From assembly GCA_003868215.1 (NCBI GenBank), contig QWDQ01000047.1, positions 62,001-126,000 of the forward strand: DNA of 64,000 bases. The letters run 5' to 3'. This document shows, in pieces, positions 23,669 through 35,370 of the stretch; positions within the stretch are counted from its first letter, which is position 1, and each line of letters starts with the position of its first letter. The DNA is from Pseudophaeomoniella oleicola. Its lineage: Eukaryota; Ascomycota; Eurotiomycetes; Phaeomoniellales; Phaeomoniellaceae. The notes under the pieces are model-generated. The model was given only the letters and a program-made list of their open reading frames with translations, did no database searches and was not told the DNA's origin. The position numbers were made by a program, and so were the translations under genes.

Positions 23669-24458
23669 CGTGACAATATCAAGCAAGGAATGACAGACCA
23701 AAGGATGGAAAACAAGAAGAGAAACACATGTCTGATTTCATGTAGTGGTCTCGCAGCGATTGCAGCTCCAGCGGTAAACAGAACGGCACTAGAACAGGCC
23801 GCAAGGCTGCCTTGCCTCTCTTGCTGCGCCATCTGGATCGTCAAATGCATGCACTCAATGGCGTACATAGTCTTCGTTCTGGACCCATAGCGTCCTGTCT
23901 TCAGGTCCTGGACATTTTGTACAGCCCGAAATGTACGGTGCCACATGCATCTGTAACGATTGGCCATCGTGCTAGTTTTCCTCATTTTGGACAATTTCAG
24001 CTGGTATGAAGCGGCTGCTACCAGGGAAGCAGTATGCAGGGATGGCCTCCTGCAGTGTCGTTCAAAGTACAGAAATAGTGAAGCGTGTGGATCGAAGTTC
24101 CTGTCAAAGCGCCAATGTGTAACAGTGGCTTGGGAGCCGGTCCACCCACCACTTCTCGGAGATGGCGGTTCGGCGCTTAGCTGCATCCCTCATGATCCAC
24201 GTAAAAATAAAGGAACGAGATGGCCTATATCTTTTGCTCATATCCGCTACTCGTTATACGTTACTCACGGCTCGTCAGAACAGACAATTAAGCGCTGGTA
24301 TTTGAGAGCATGGTAGACGTTGAGATTGAGTATATTACGTGGCATGAATGTAGTGATATGGGACTGTCATGGAGGAAAGTTTGATATATATACATACGCA
24401 GAGTGAAGATGTTAAATGTACACAGAAGAATTGCATCTAAAAATGCAGCGCGTGATAA
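23669..24458. other. Intergenic gap, no supported gene
   Basis: 790 bp between two minus-strand genes. A 190-codon frame (24186-23614) overlaps the start of the membrane/ankyrin gene in another frame. It has no recognisable domain and looks like chance. Confidence 0.45.
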
Positions 24459-25276
24459 TCATGACCCATTTACCGTGTTTGTAGAACTCGTCGTCTCCTT
24501 TGGTCTATCATCCTCCTTCTCCAGGACCCTCCTCTCCAACACAATATTCGTCTTCCTCTTGTCCCGAACACTCTCCACCCCTTTCAAGCCATCATCATTC
24601 CTGTCAAAGTATATTGCGAATTCACCAGGCTCTTCCTCGACGGCAACAAATCCCTCAAAGGACTCAAATACCAATCCTGACCCTCTGTCTCCTTCTGCGG
24701 TATCGTCGTCGCAATTCTCTGATTTGCCGTCCGGTGTTGTCCAGTCCCAGGGACCAACGTGATGGATCCGCGATTGGCTGCGATTGCCATATTTCAACTC
24801 CAGTGTGTCTTTGTCGACATATAGCCAGTTCAGCATGGGCGGATCGTCTGAGATTCGAGACACCATGCCTAGGGTCTTCTCCCGCTCGTCGTCTGGGTAT
24901 GCGACATAGAAACATTCGGCCAGGTAACCCGGTTTTGCGCGAAGAGATGATGTGTGCTCATCAAGCCATGCCTGAAGGGGTATCACCAATATGTGTAAGT
25001 CATGCTGCCCTGAGGCTGTAACGATGTTGCACGAGACCGTTAACATACCTTATCATCTCTCAAAACGACACTCTTCCCATTCAACAGTCTTTTCAATCTT
25101 TGCTTCCTCTCACTACTTCTACTGTCGTCGTAATCGTCCACCGATGCTTCAATGTTGAATTTGGCCATCTGCGCCGCTTCATGTTTCGAGTCATTGTGTT
25201 TGTTCTGCTCGGAGACACCTTCGGCGATACCTATGACCGTCGGAATGGCTGTGATCGTGAGGAGTCCGAGAACCAT
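24459..25276 (-). CDS. Conserved small fungal protein of unknown function
   Basis: Two exons, 25276-25049 and 24971-24459; 246 residues. It starts with a hydrophobic helix (MVLGLLTITAIPTVIGIAEG). Next come a polar stretch with many Asp, Arg and Lys residues, then a compact alpha/beta-like region (VVLRDDKAWLDEH, GYLAECFYVAYPDDEREKTLGMV, PMLNWLYVDKDTLELKYGNRS, VGPWDWT, FVAVEEEPGEFAIYF) and a charged tail. I recognise the opening MVLGLLTITAIPTVIG as typical of a widespread, uncharacterised family in filamentous ascomycetes, but know no function for it. It lies about 320 bp downstream of the HET gene on the same strand. Confidence 0.8.
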
Positions 25277-25595
25277 ATCGATGTGCAGGTCGTCGCTCGC
25301 TGTTGCCTATTGGTGAGATTCAAGACGCGAATCGATGCACTCGATGATTCGCTCAGGTGTCAGCTGTCTGCCAGAAAGCAACGTGTCGGAGGTTCTACTG
25401 CGTTGAAGACCATCCAGGGTTTGGTGGGGTACCGTGTACTTAGTACGTCATCTTTCATAAGGCTGGACTAAGACTTGAAAATGTGTGGGGTTGGATCCGA
25501 ACTCGAATCACGGCGCAAGAAGGGAGAGGGTTAATATTGTAGTACGTAGAATATTCTTAGCATATGCTAAGCCTTACTTTAATAGACCTTGAAAC
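25277..25595. other. Short gap between co-directed genes
   Basis: 319 bp; promoter of the small conserved gene and 3' end of the HET gene. Nothing else seen. Confidence 0.45.
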
Positions 25596-27503
25596 CTATA
25601 TAACCTCGATAGTTCTCTTAATGCGAAACTTATAGAAGGCTTCAGAGGAAGTTTGGAAGTAGCCAGAGCGCTTGTAAACAGATCTTCTGTACCTGATACA
25701 GCATCGCTCCAAAGTGATTCCAGACGTTCCCATTCTAGAGGCAGATTGTGAATCTTCGTTCCGGCATACCAATAAACATGAAATTTTCCTGCCGATCTCC
25801 TTTGTGGTCGGGTATTCGTCCGGAAACCAATCGCCTATGTACTTTCCATTTCGATTCACAAGAACCAACGATTCGAATGGACTCGACCGAAACACCCAAC
25901 CGGCGGTCCTTACGTAACCTCGGACTGTCAGTGAGGCGTGTTTCACTGCTCCATAGATATTGGAGTTGGCGAGTTCCAAATCAAATCCCACAATAGAGCA
26001 GCTCCTCTTGGACGTACGATCGAAGAACTGTGGCGCTGCATATAAAACTCGCCGATTCAGTGCAGCCCATGACCAGGAAGGCGCACGGTACTGGCTCGGC
26101 CGTGATGGAGATGGCTCCGCTTTTGCCAGGCGGTCCCTCGACCTGACAGACCAGAGCAGTGCAAACGGCATGTCATTGAGCCAGCAACCCGCAATATATT
26201 TATCCCCAGCCTGTTTTGTTCTCATACTCTCGAAGTGTTGTGAGCAAGCTCCAGCCAAAGCCGGGAAGATGTCGGATTCCAAAGTAAGGCCGCTACCAGC
26301 ATATTCTCGAACGACCTGTTGCGCCCATACCCATGCGGTCTCTACTTCATTAGGGGCCAAGTTTCCGTGGAACGGCTGTACAATCTTCGAGCCGTTATCG
26401 AGAGGGCAGTAGTAACCCATGGGATCACATTCACATTTAGCTTCTTTGTTACACTCCCAGAAAACCTGATCTCGACCGAAATGTAGCATTCTGGGGCACA
26501 GAAAGCGCTCTTGGTACACCCATGCTCGACGTAGAAGAGGAAATGAAGCCCTTGTTGCTCTCCAAAAGTCCAATGGCGCAAGCGTGTAATCTCGATGCAC
26601 TTCATCATCATCTGAAAGCGTGGAGATAGTTGGGAGCTTTATAACGGAAGGATCCCGGGAATAGAACATGCCGCAAGAACTATCGGGCGCCGCGCTTGCG
26701 CCAATGTTGAGGTAGGAACCCGCGTATACATCTCGCATCCGCTCGCACTCGCGCTGCCAATCATCCACACTTCCACGACCTGACTGAATGATACACAAAG
26801 AGTCGATCCAGAGGTACTGAACTCCCAAATCCCTCGTTACACATATAGCATCGCGAAAGCTTTGGGGGAGGCAATTGAAAGGTATTTCCTGGTGGAAGGC
26901 ATCGATATTGGTGCTGGTCAGAGTCAATGTATCTTTTGTCACTCCCCAGCAATGGCTTAGAGTCATGTATGGTTGGCTATCTTCTCTTCCCGCCAAAGAA
27001 GACAGCCTTATCTTGTTTGCGGGTGCGTCTCCTTTACCGAGGTCGATGAGTCTTGTTGGATAGGTGGCATTATTTCTCGGTTGGTAGCATTGGTGATGTT
27101 GGGAGCATTCATGTAGCCACCGTTTCAGTAAATGAATAACCTCAGGGGAATACGTGCTATTCGATGTAGGAAAATAGCCTGAATCAATACTTGGTTTGAG
27201 TCGTAACGAGATCCCATTATTGTCCTCGCCAGCAATAAAGAGCCACCCTTCGTCTCCTACTGTCTTAGGGGAGTGATACCAGCACCTGAACACCCATTTG
27301 TCTTCTTCATTACCTTCAAGTCCATTCCACTGTCTTTCTCCCAGATTGGGAACTAGTTTGTCTAAGATCAATCGACAAACGTAACAGCCGTTGCCCGCAT
27401 TCTCTTTGATGGAACCCAAAGACCTGCAGCACCTGCTGAAGTTATAATATTCGTCATCGGGCTGTGAGCCACTGAAAAACTGATTGCAATCTTCACACAC
27501 CAT
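25596..27503 (-). CDS. HET (heterokaryon incompatibility) domain protein
   Basis: Single exon, 635 residues, ATG at 27503. The N-terminus has paired cysteines (CEDC, CYVCRLIL) spaced like a small zinc-binding element. The HET domain spans about 165-330: YMTLSHCWGVTKDTLTLTSTN, then FRDAICVTRDLGVQYLWIDS and LCIIQSG, then DDWQRECERMRDVYAGSYLN. These are the three classic blocks. The C-terminal half (YRAPSWSWAALN, VRGYVRTAGWVF) is the usual companion region of long HET proteins. Family members can trigger cell death when genetically different hyphae fuse, but most genomes have dozens and few have known partners. No neighbour looks like an obvious NLR or SNARE partner. Confidence 0.93.
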   Translation of the reverse strand: MVCEDCNQFFSGSQPDDEYYNFSRCCRSLGSIKENAGNGCYVCRLILDKLVPNLGERQWNGLEGNEEDKWVFRCWYHSPKTVGDEGWLFIAGEDNNGISLRLKPSIDSGYFPTSNSTYSPEVIHLLKRWLHECSQHHQCYQPRNNATYPTRLIDLGKGDAPANKIRLSSLAGREDSQPYMTLSHCWGVTKDTLTLTSTNIDAFHQEIPFNCLPQSFRDAICVTRDLGVQYLWIDSLCIIQSGRGSVDDWQRECERMRDVYAGSYLNIGASAAPDSSCGMFYSRDPSVIKLPTISTLSDDDEVHRDYTLAPLDFWRATRASFPLLRRAWVYQERFLCPRMLHFGRDQVFWECNKEAKCECDPMGYYCPLDNGSKIVQPFHGNLAPNEVETAWVWAQQVVREYAGSGLTLESDIFPALAGACSQHFESMRTKQAGDKYIAGCWLNDMPFALLWSVRSRDRLAKAEPSPSRPSQYRAPSWSWAALNRRVLYAAPQFFDRTSKRSCSIVGFDLELANSNIYGAVKHASLTVRGYVRTAGWVFRSSPFESLVLVNRNGKYIGDWFPDEYPTTKEIGRKISCLLVCRNEDSQSASRMGTSGITLERCCIRYRRSVYKRSGYFQTSSEAFYKFRIKRTIEVI

Positions 27504-28204
27504 GCCAGTCGACCACTTCGTGCGTAAGGAACATTAAAAGAAAGACTTGTAGCCGACTTCACCAGAAGTAAGATATAAAGATCCGTCAACACAAAAAGAA
27601 AAAAAGGAGCAAAAAAAGAAGAAAGAGAAAACGACGTAAAAGACGCTTATCTATCGCAACACTCCAAGGCTGACCGCCAGCCAGCCTGACTGCGAGCGGG
27701 GCAGTGAACTGACTCGACCATGAGGCTGTACAATACTGTACTGTACATATGCATGCATGCATGCATGCATGCAAGGCTGACTTTCAACCCAACCTCGCCA
27801 AAAAAGAAAAACAAGGAACAAGGCAGGGTGAGTGGTGATGGTGATGGTGTGATGACTGATAGGTGATGAGAGGGAGGGATAGGTAAGGTATAAGGTGGAA
27901 GGTGCTTGTTTTGGGTTGTTGCATAATGCATACGCAGTGTTCTTTACTGGTGGGAGTTGGGGGTTGAAGGACCCCCTGGCGGGTACCTATGTTAATGGTT
28001 CTCGGTTGACGATATCTACCTTAAGATACCTACCACTTATCACAACTACATTACATACCTAAGTACGTACTTTACTTTGATTTAATTTTGACGAGGTGAA
28101 ACGAGCATGCAATTTCAATGAAGTGATTAATTCTCTCGTATATACTACTGTATATACATGTATAAGATGTTATTGTCTAAGTGCCGTAACCTTCTTCGAA
28201 AAGA
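27504..28204. other. Intergenic gap with ATGC microsatellite
   Basis: 701 bp; promoter of the HET gene plus the 3' side of the MFS gene. It contains an A-rich stretch (27592-27630), the (ATGC)n repeat and a TACCTTAAGATACCTACC cluster near 28017-28034. No gene seen. Confidence 0.5.
27747..27772. repeat. (ATGC)n microsatellite
   Basis: Six to seven perfect ATGC units between the HET gene and the MFS gene, next to a CTGTACTGTACA palindromic stretch. Confidence 0.9.
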
Positions 28205-29862
28205 TCAGGCCGTCTTGAAGCCCAACGGTCCGCTCTTGGCTCTCATTGCCTTTCCCCATCTCATCAGAATCAAGACGATGATGAACGCGGCTCCGAGTAT
28301 TCCGGCTTGGATACCGAAACTGTTTTTGGCGCCCATGCTGTTTGCCCATCTCACTTGGAAGTAGCTGATGATGAAGCCTCCCAACGTTCGCGCCATGTTC
28401 AACCACGCGGCGACTTCTCCTGAACCTTCGGGATACGAGTCCAGGCTGTAGGCGCTGAGAGCAACGGTAGCGATCATGATCCCGTAGACATAGAGGCCCC
28501 AAGAGACGGACGTGATCATATAATGGTAGGCGTTAGATAGAGAGAATCCGAGCGCGACTAATCCGGCGACCATGAATGGGAGACTGACCGCAACGGCGCG
28601 GAGACGGACTTCTGGCTCGAAATGCCCGTGGTGGGTGTGGATGTATTGCCGTGCGATCAAGTCATGGAGCCAATGTCCAGATATTTCTCCGAGAAGAGCA
28701 GCAACAATCGGCGTGAAGTAGAAGAAGCCGATCTGGCGAGGGCCGAACTCGTATAATGGTGTCAAGAATATGGAAAGGGTGGTGTTGATTCCAACGACCC
28801 AGGCGAAGGTGAGGACGTAGTACAGACACGACAAGAATACGGTAGGCTTCAGGAGGGCTTTGACCGGCCGTATTGCAGCATCAAGAAAGCTGTTGGGTTC
28901 CATCAGATTGACACGGCGCTGGTGGATTCCCAATATCGTGGCTATTCTGTTCCCATTTGAAGGACGTGCTTCAAGGTGTGCAACTCTGTTATAGTATGTT
29001 TCTGGGACGAACACAACCACAGCCACGAGTGCTAGTCCTGTCATTGCGGTGTAAACCCAGAAGGCAATTCTCCATGACTGAGTTGATATAATGAACGCGG
29101 CAATGAGTGGACCCCAGTAAGGACCTATTTCTTAGCCAATGATAATGAATCGATGTAGAGATGGACGTACTCAAAATGATGAAAGCTGCCCAAATATTGA
29201 TCTTCCTTGCATGCTCATGGAAGAAGAACATATCCTGAATAAACATGAGCCCACCTCCCTGGGCCACCGTTGAGAAGAAACCGTTCAAGATTCTAGCGGC
29301 CATGAAACTTTGAAATGAGGTGGCTGCTGCACACCAAGCGGCAGTTGCAAAAGCAACGATGAGAAACCAAAACATGACAGGAAGACGTCCGAAATATGCG
29401 GCAAGGGCAACGACGAAAATCCCACCAGCACCTAGCATGAAGACGTTTCCAACCTGTGAGTGGTTGACAGTGTCTTCTGACATTTCCCATTGTGTCGCCT
29501 GCGGAAGTAGAGTCACCGCTCCCTGCATTGGGTCAGTCATCACCGATAGCCCTGTACATCAGAATACATACAGTTGCTGACCCGTAATCTGCTAGTAGGG
29601 CAGTAAAAGATACAATAAACAGGACAAGATGCTTCTTGAAAGGCGACCAGTTGAGCGGATCATTGGGATCTGAGGTAGGCTGAGGTATCAGGATCGTATG
29701 CCCATCTGCAGCAACTTTGACGTTGGATAGTCCTCCCTCAGTATCTATGATATATCCTTGTTGGTCAAGTATACGTGCTTCATGTTCGCTGAGGACTTTG
29801 CTCGCGTCTCTGTGCTCAATGTGATCCATATTAATGCCCTTTTCTGGTATACCACGGTCCAT
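28205..29862 (-). CDS. Major facilitator superfamily transporter (DHA1-like)
   Basis: Three exons with consistent phase: 29862-29572, 29522-29171, 29124-28205; 520 residues. A polar N-terminus ends in DPNDPLNWSPFKKHLVL, the usual entry to the first helix. About 12 hydrophobic helices follow. Loop motif A is weak. The GGGLMFIQDMFFFHEHARKINIW and ILSPYWGPLIAAFI segments match helix 4/5 and motif C regions of fungal drug:proton antiporter-like carriers. A central loop (about 235-280) separates the halves. Substrate cannot be told from sequence; polyamine, drug or metabolite export are all possible. The ATG at 29862 was chosen because longer frames need TTG. No biosynthetic gene lies beside it. 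Confidence 0.87.
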
Positions 29863-32276
29863 GATGTTGATGAAGCAAGATGTAACCCAATGTTGAGCGG
29901 GGCCTACCGAGAAGAGATTTTGAGATGGCAAAAAGATAAACTTCTTACCAAGGGGATGGTAACATTCTTCTTATAGGGATTATTTGCGGAATTGACCTAC
30001 ACGCCTGCACTGCGCTTGGCCTGACTCTTACGTCGAGACTCTTGCAGGGCCGACCAGGGGTGTTGCGATATGCCCTATTGAAGCCGCCCTTTGGCGAATC
30101 AATTCCAAATAATGACTCCCGACAGCTGTGAAGATCTGACATTGACAACTGCCGAAGTTCAACACGGTCAAGATGGATTGAACCCCTCCTTCTTTTGAGC
30201 CGAGCATTTACCCCACGGGGATGGTGGAGATTATACTATAGTAGCAACCAGGCTACCACAGTAATATGGTCAGCATGCCAGGTATCTAGATGAGATATTG
30301 CATCTATTGGGACTAGACCATTGGCTAATCGATCGTCAAGATTCTGCGTTAACGTACGATTCACAAGGATGGGTGCGGGACGAGAGACTTGTATACGCCG
30401 TGGCTTACTCGAGAACACAAGCTTGTGCCTATCCTGGTAGGGTTTGCCCTGATACTGAGAAAGTATCCTACCATGGTAAAGGGATGTGGGCCATGGAATC
30501 ATCTGACCATTCGTTTGTCGTTGATCAACGGGAAGGCACAGTCTACGGGATAGGCATTTCTTTTCGATTCCAAGGGAGAGTCTCAGGTGTCAACGACGAT
30601 GTTGAGAACGGTGTGATAAATGGTGGTTCGGAGGCTAAGAAAACCTGTGGAGAATAAATATTCCGAGCACCGCTTGAAAGTCGCACTTTTCTTGCAATCC
30701 ATCTATCTATTACTTTGTACGACTACCTTTGACAGGCACGATAGACACACGAACTATGCAACGACAGAGGTAGGTACCTGTTCATAACAGTGAGGTGAAT
30801 ATAGTGATCTTGACCCATGTATTAAGCCATCATCAACGTCTCCAACCACCTACCTTGGTGTCTAGGATAGCCACGACTACCTTCATGATTCTGATATCTA
30901 GGTGCCCTCTATCTTTTGCAACCTGGAGTTTGAGGTAGACCTTGCGGACTCAGGTGGACTTATTGTCTATCAGTATGGTGGCAGGACATCACGTATGAGG
31001 GTGAAAGGATATGCTCATCATGAGATCCAACAGCTTCATGGACCAAGCATATCCATCAGGAAGTATAACATCTCTCGAATGATGCGAATGATGTAAAAGG
31101 CACGAGAGCAGAACATCAGTGGGGAGATGGGTTCCAGGATTCTGCGCGGGGTGCCATGATTGCTCTTTTTATATCTCTAGATATGGCTTTCCAGAACATG
31201 TTGAGTTGATATAGTACCTCGTGAAATCGTGTTGCCGAATAATTATCACGAAGCTTTGATCAAGTTTCCTTTTGAGGTTATATCTTCAACCTAGGCATTA
31301 AGATGTTGAATGTAACTGAATTCAAGGTCTCAATATAGGAGACGATGATCAATGGTGTTTATACTAAGCATCTGTCATACGACGAGATATGTTCGCAAGC
31401 TTTCCAAGTCCACTCCAACAGCGCTTATTTTGGAATTCCTTGTAACTGAACGGCCATTCTGGACCTACTTGGGCCTCAATGGACGTCTGTGTGGACCAGC
31501 TCTACATTACCGCAGCCTTCTCTCAGACGTAGCAGATGCAAGGTCCCAAGAAAAGAATACAAAAATATCTAATACTGGATGCAGATTTGCCTGAGACTTG
31601 ACTCCAGATGAGACTGACAGATAGATGCCCTCGACTTCACCAGAAGTGTTTAGCGCCACATTCCTCAATAGCTACTAGACACAAGGACACCATCTGGGCC
31701 TGCTCAATCGCTTCAAAGATGTAGAACACAGTGTCTATACAGTGATACAATTGCAGAAGGACGGAGGTTTGTCTGACTGAGAGAATGAAAGACACGGAGA
31801 AATGGAAGTATTGGAGTTCAATAATGGTCGGGGACGCTGGATCTCGCTCTGGTTCGTCGACGGAAACGGAACTTCTTTCTTGGAGTGCGAAGATCAGTGC
31901 CAACTAATTAACAGGCTGCGAAAAACACACAGCAACAAGGAACAGAGCGACCGGGGACAGCAGGTATGCAACACTAAGGTTTTGCATGTCGAAAAGAGAA
32001 TCATTTTGCAAACGTGCTTGATGAATGCTGGAGGCTGGTCAAACTGCGCTGCCCATTTCACGCTAAAGCTGAATGTGGATGTGATGTAAACACGGTCTAT
32101 AAACACTATCGATCATTCTCATCCTCATCCCCAGCCACTCCCCTCCCCTCCCCCCTCCGCCTCTACACTTTGATACTGTACCCCCCTGGTCTATTACCTT
32201 TCCCATCTGTCGCATATCCATATAATCATACGCATTTTTTGTCGCATGAATTCGCTCGACCGAATCTACCAAGAAC
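29863..32276. other. 2.4-kb gene-poor stretch
   Basis: No supported gene. Frames at 30298-30657 and 31802-32089 begin with non-ATG codons or lack any family pattern. There is a TAGGTACCTG cluster near 30770 and pyrimidine-rich sequence (32120-32200) that probably is the promoter of the SAP-motif gene. Confidence 0.45.
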
Positions 32277-33371
32277 ATGGCGACCGCATATCTGCATGGA
32301 CTGCGAAAGTCCGATCTCACTGAGTTGGCTGCGGCCAGCAAATTGCCCGAGTAGGTCTCCATCGCTCGTCGCATACGTGTCGCGCACATAGTTGCTGACT
32401 GCTACAGTTATGAGTCGTTGAAGAAGACGGACCTCGAGTCTGCTCTGGATGACCATTTGCGCGCGAATCAGACCACCTACTCGAGCCAGAAACCGCTTGC
32501 GGACTACTACAAGCGCCTGGGATCTCGATCGCCTGTCAAGAGGGAATCTGCTGGTTCTACAGGGGATGACGCGCCCAAGAAGCAGCGCAGAAAGACCAAG
32601 GCTGCAGACGAGATCACCGCTGCAGCTTCATCGGCTGCAGATCAGGCCAGCAGCAAGGTCTCTTCGCTCGTCGCAAAGACACCATCGCGTCAATCGTTTT
32701 CGCGAGTTGCCGCATCGGTGCCTCTGCCGCCTTCGCCAGCTGCCGTCACGGATATGGTTGAACGACAGACGACGCGCCTCCGATCTCAATTGTCAGAGGT
32801 CTACACTAAATCTGGCATCACCGAGCATGTTGACGAAACGCGTGCGCGCTTGTCGAGCGCATATGCTGTTCAAGTCCTCTTCACTGTTCTGGAGGCATAC
32901 GGCCTGTTCGCTGTCATTCTTCCCTTCAAGCCGGTCGTCGCGATCCCAGGCGTCAAGGGCTTGTATGAGAGCGAGACCATCGCCAAACTTCCTGATGTGT
33001 TCCAGATATTGAAGCCAGGCTTTTGGGGCCCGCTGAGTCTATGGGCGTCCACCAGCTTCATCATTCCCGCCTTTGTCGCGTACTTCTTCAACATCGCACA
33101 TAGCGCGTCTACCACTGGAAGTACCGGAGGTCATGCCACGCGTCGTGGTTCAAGTGCGCCTCAGAAAGTCGTTGATCCCTTGGTCTTCAACATCGTGAAA
33201 GCGTTGCTGATTGTCTCGGTCTATTACTACCACTTTGACTTGCTTGGTGCTACCACCAACTTCACGATCGAAATTGTCAAGGGCAGTGTGATCGGCGGAG
33301 AGCTCGGTCTCCTGACTTCTGCCGGTATCGGTGCGATACTAAGCATCTACGAGGCGATTCTGAAGAAGTAG
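32277..33371 (+). CDS. SAP-motif protein with C-terminal membrane helices
   Basis: Two exons, 32277-32350 and 32408-33371; 345 residues. The first 45 residues (YLHGLRKSDLTELAAASKLPDY then ESLKKTDLESALDDHL) form a helix-turn-helix like a SAP motif, often DNA- or chromatin-binding. A basic, Ser-rich linker with KKQRRK could act as a nuclear signal. Four hydrophobic segments follow at about 180-200, 234-255, 285-305 and 315-340. A SAP-like head joined to membrane helices recalls inner-nuclear-membrane proteins that tether chromatin; that role is inference. The frame begins at the ATG at 32277; without the first exon the SAP motif is cut in half. Confidence 0.78.
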
Positions 33372-34224
33372 GGGACAACATGTCGAGAGTAGGTTGACAG
33401 AGAAAGCAAAATAGAGGGAGGCATGCTTGTGGGGATGTTCCTTGGAGGCTGGCAAGACGCAGCAGCACAAGCTCACCGTTGGCAAACTCACTTTCACTGC
33501 ATAAATTGGGATGCTGGCCACCAGGATTGATGACGACATGTTACGGTGCATCGGAGCACATTGATACCCCTTTTCCGTGGACTGGGGAAATCGATCGGGA
33601 AACGGTTTGGGACTACGTTACTTGTTGATGTTGTTTGGGGTGGGTTTGAGGGGTTTGGGGTTGACGGATTCTTCTTTTATAATTGTATTCTGATGCCCGT
33701 GAAGTCCAAGTCGTCGTAGTGGACCTCATCTATACACACAGGAGGGGGCCGGAGGTGGGGGAAGTGGGAGAAGGGACTATTCATAAAGGGGGTTCTTTTT
33801 GCCATTGACATAACTGGGGGGTATTCGGAGCTTTTGGGGATTGTATGTTGTCTTTTCATGAGCCCTCCCCTCTCTCTCTCTCTTGTTGAGCAGAAAGGGG
33901 TGGGTGGTTTGTTCAAATGAATATTGCTTGTTTCTTTTCTGTCCTTCTGTGATGAAATAAACTGCTCAAAAGAGGTTGATGATGATAATGCATATGCTGC
34001 TGTCTTTGTGACTGACTGTTCCCCCCCCCCCCGCCAAGATGAAGAAGTAGAAGTAGAAGATATAAAGGTGACTTCAGGGTACCAAGCTTGTGTTACCTAC
34101 TACGTACCTAGGTAAGAAAGATATATACAGTAAGTAACTGCTGCTTGTTCTATCATACACAGAAAAATTGAATATCTGTAAACAAAAACAATGAAGTAAG
34201 TACACACGGGACGCAACATGACCA

Positions 34225-34520
34225 CGACCAGGATTGAACCCTCAACCTCAACCTCTTACTTACTTACCCAGCCCTCTCTGTCTTTCTATCTAAAAACATA
34301 GAAACGGGCAGCAAAACATCTACAAAGCACCGGCGCCTTGCCGTCGCAAGCAGTGGATACTGGGAGTAAAACTCTGCCCCGCAATCAGGTTAGATCCTGT
34401 GATCAGGTTTGAAGGTTTGATCGAGGTTGGTTTTGATAATCCTTCAATGGACCACTAGATCGTCATCTAATGGCTCTTGAGCCCGTATCAGAGCCGAAGC
34501 TCTGACCGTTAGGACACAAG
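34225..34520 (-). other. Possible tRNA-derived (Pol III-like) relic
   Basis: On the minus strand an A-box-like stretch (CCTAACGGTCAGAGC, near 34490-34510) is followed about 260 bp later by GGGTTCAATCC (34231-34241), which fits the B-box consensus GGTTCRANNCC. The T-stem does not pair well and no cloverleaf can be drawn. It is not a functional tRNA; a decayed SINE-like copy is one reading and chance is the other. Confidence 0.2.
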
Positions 34521-34756
34521 CCCATCTCCGAATGTAAAGAAGAGGATTATTGAAAGTTATATACTTGAGATATTGGTAAACAAACCAACTGCCTGCTAAC
34601 CTTAATCGTTGGTGGTGGGGATCACGTGATGACGGAGTCTGGGGGAGGCGGAGGAGGAGTCAATTTGTTAGGCGATGGTTATGGCTAAAGATTTAGGGGA
34701 AACCCCATGGGTTCTTATATAATTATATAATTACAGTATAACTAACGGGAACTAAT

Positions 34757-34768
34757 TACTACGTAGTA
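34757..34768. repeat. Palindrome TACTACGTAGTA, copy 3
   Basis: Same 12-mer with AT on both sides, in the gene-poor stretch before the esterase. Confidence 0.8.
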
Positions 34769-35370
34769 ATACATACTGGTTGCATAACGGTCTATTTCTA
34801 CCGTCATTCTTGATTCCACGCACATACTTGATATAGAACCACGACAAGATTGATTTTCACATGCTTTCCCACATGTCAAGTCACTTGATTCATCTCCGAA
34901 TGACTCGAATCAAGAATACTCCGAAGGAAAGAAGAAAGGATCTCAAATGTAAATCATTGATTGGTTTAGTATGAGTGGCCAGTTCTTCGCCTCTCATGCT
35001 GCTCCACACTAAATGAACGAGGAATGCGAATCCGGGGAAGAGAGAAAGAGGCTTTTGCTTATCGAAGGATCAAACCAACTCGGTCATTGTTCCCAATATC
35101 TCGGACGGTTCTGACGGAATGCTCTCTTCTACCTCCGTCACTTTTTCTGTCATGTGTCACTTTTCCTTTTCCTTTTTCCCTTTTCTCACTTCTTCAATTC
35201 CTTCATAGACTGACCACCATGAAGCTGGCTTCGTTTACATTCATTTATTCCCTTGAACGTCCATTATTGTGTTCATGACTGAGCTTCCGAGCTACGGTAA
35301 ATGGCTGCATTCGGTATTTGGTTGCATAGAAATGGTCTAGAAGTCGCATGTGATAGAGCCAAGATCCAAG

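Larger units (their letters stand above)
33372..35370. other. 2-kb gene-poor stretch
   Basis: No protein gene seen. It holds a C-run (34021-34032), a TACCTACTACGTACCTAGGTA cluster (34095-34113), a possible tRNA-derived relic (34225-34520, minus) and the palindrome TACTACGTAGTA (34757-34768). The last 400 bp are pyrimidine-rich and may be the promoter of the esterase. Confidence 0.45.

Noticed and set aside
23614-24186. 190-codon minus-strand frame
   Set aside because: It overlaps the start of the membrane/ankyrin gene in another frame and has no domain pattern.
30298-30657. 119-codon + frame
   Set aside because: Starts with TTG, has no internal family pattern and no matching neighbour exon.
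29863-32276. Transposon remnant
   Set aside because: No terminal repeats, transposase or reverse-transcriptase patterns were seen in this gene-poor stretch.
34200-34260. tRNA gene suggested by GGTTCAATCC
   Set aside because: The stems do not pair and there is no acceptor stem or cloverleaf; kept only as a weak relic.
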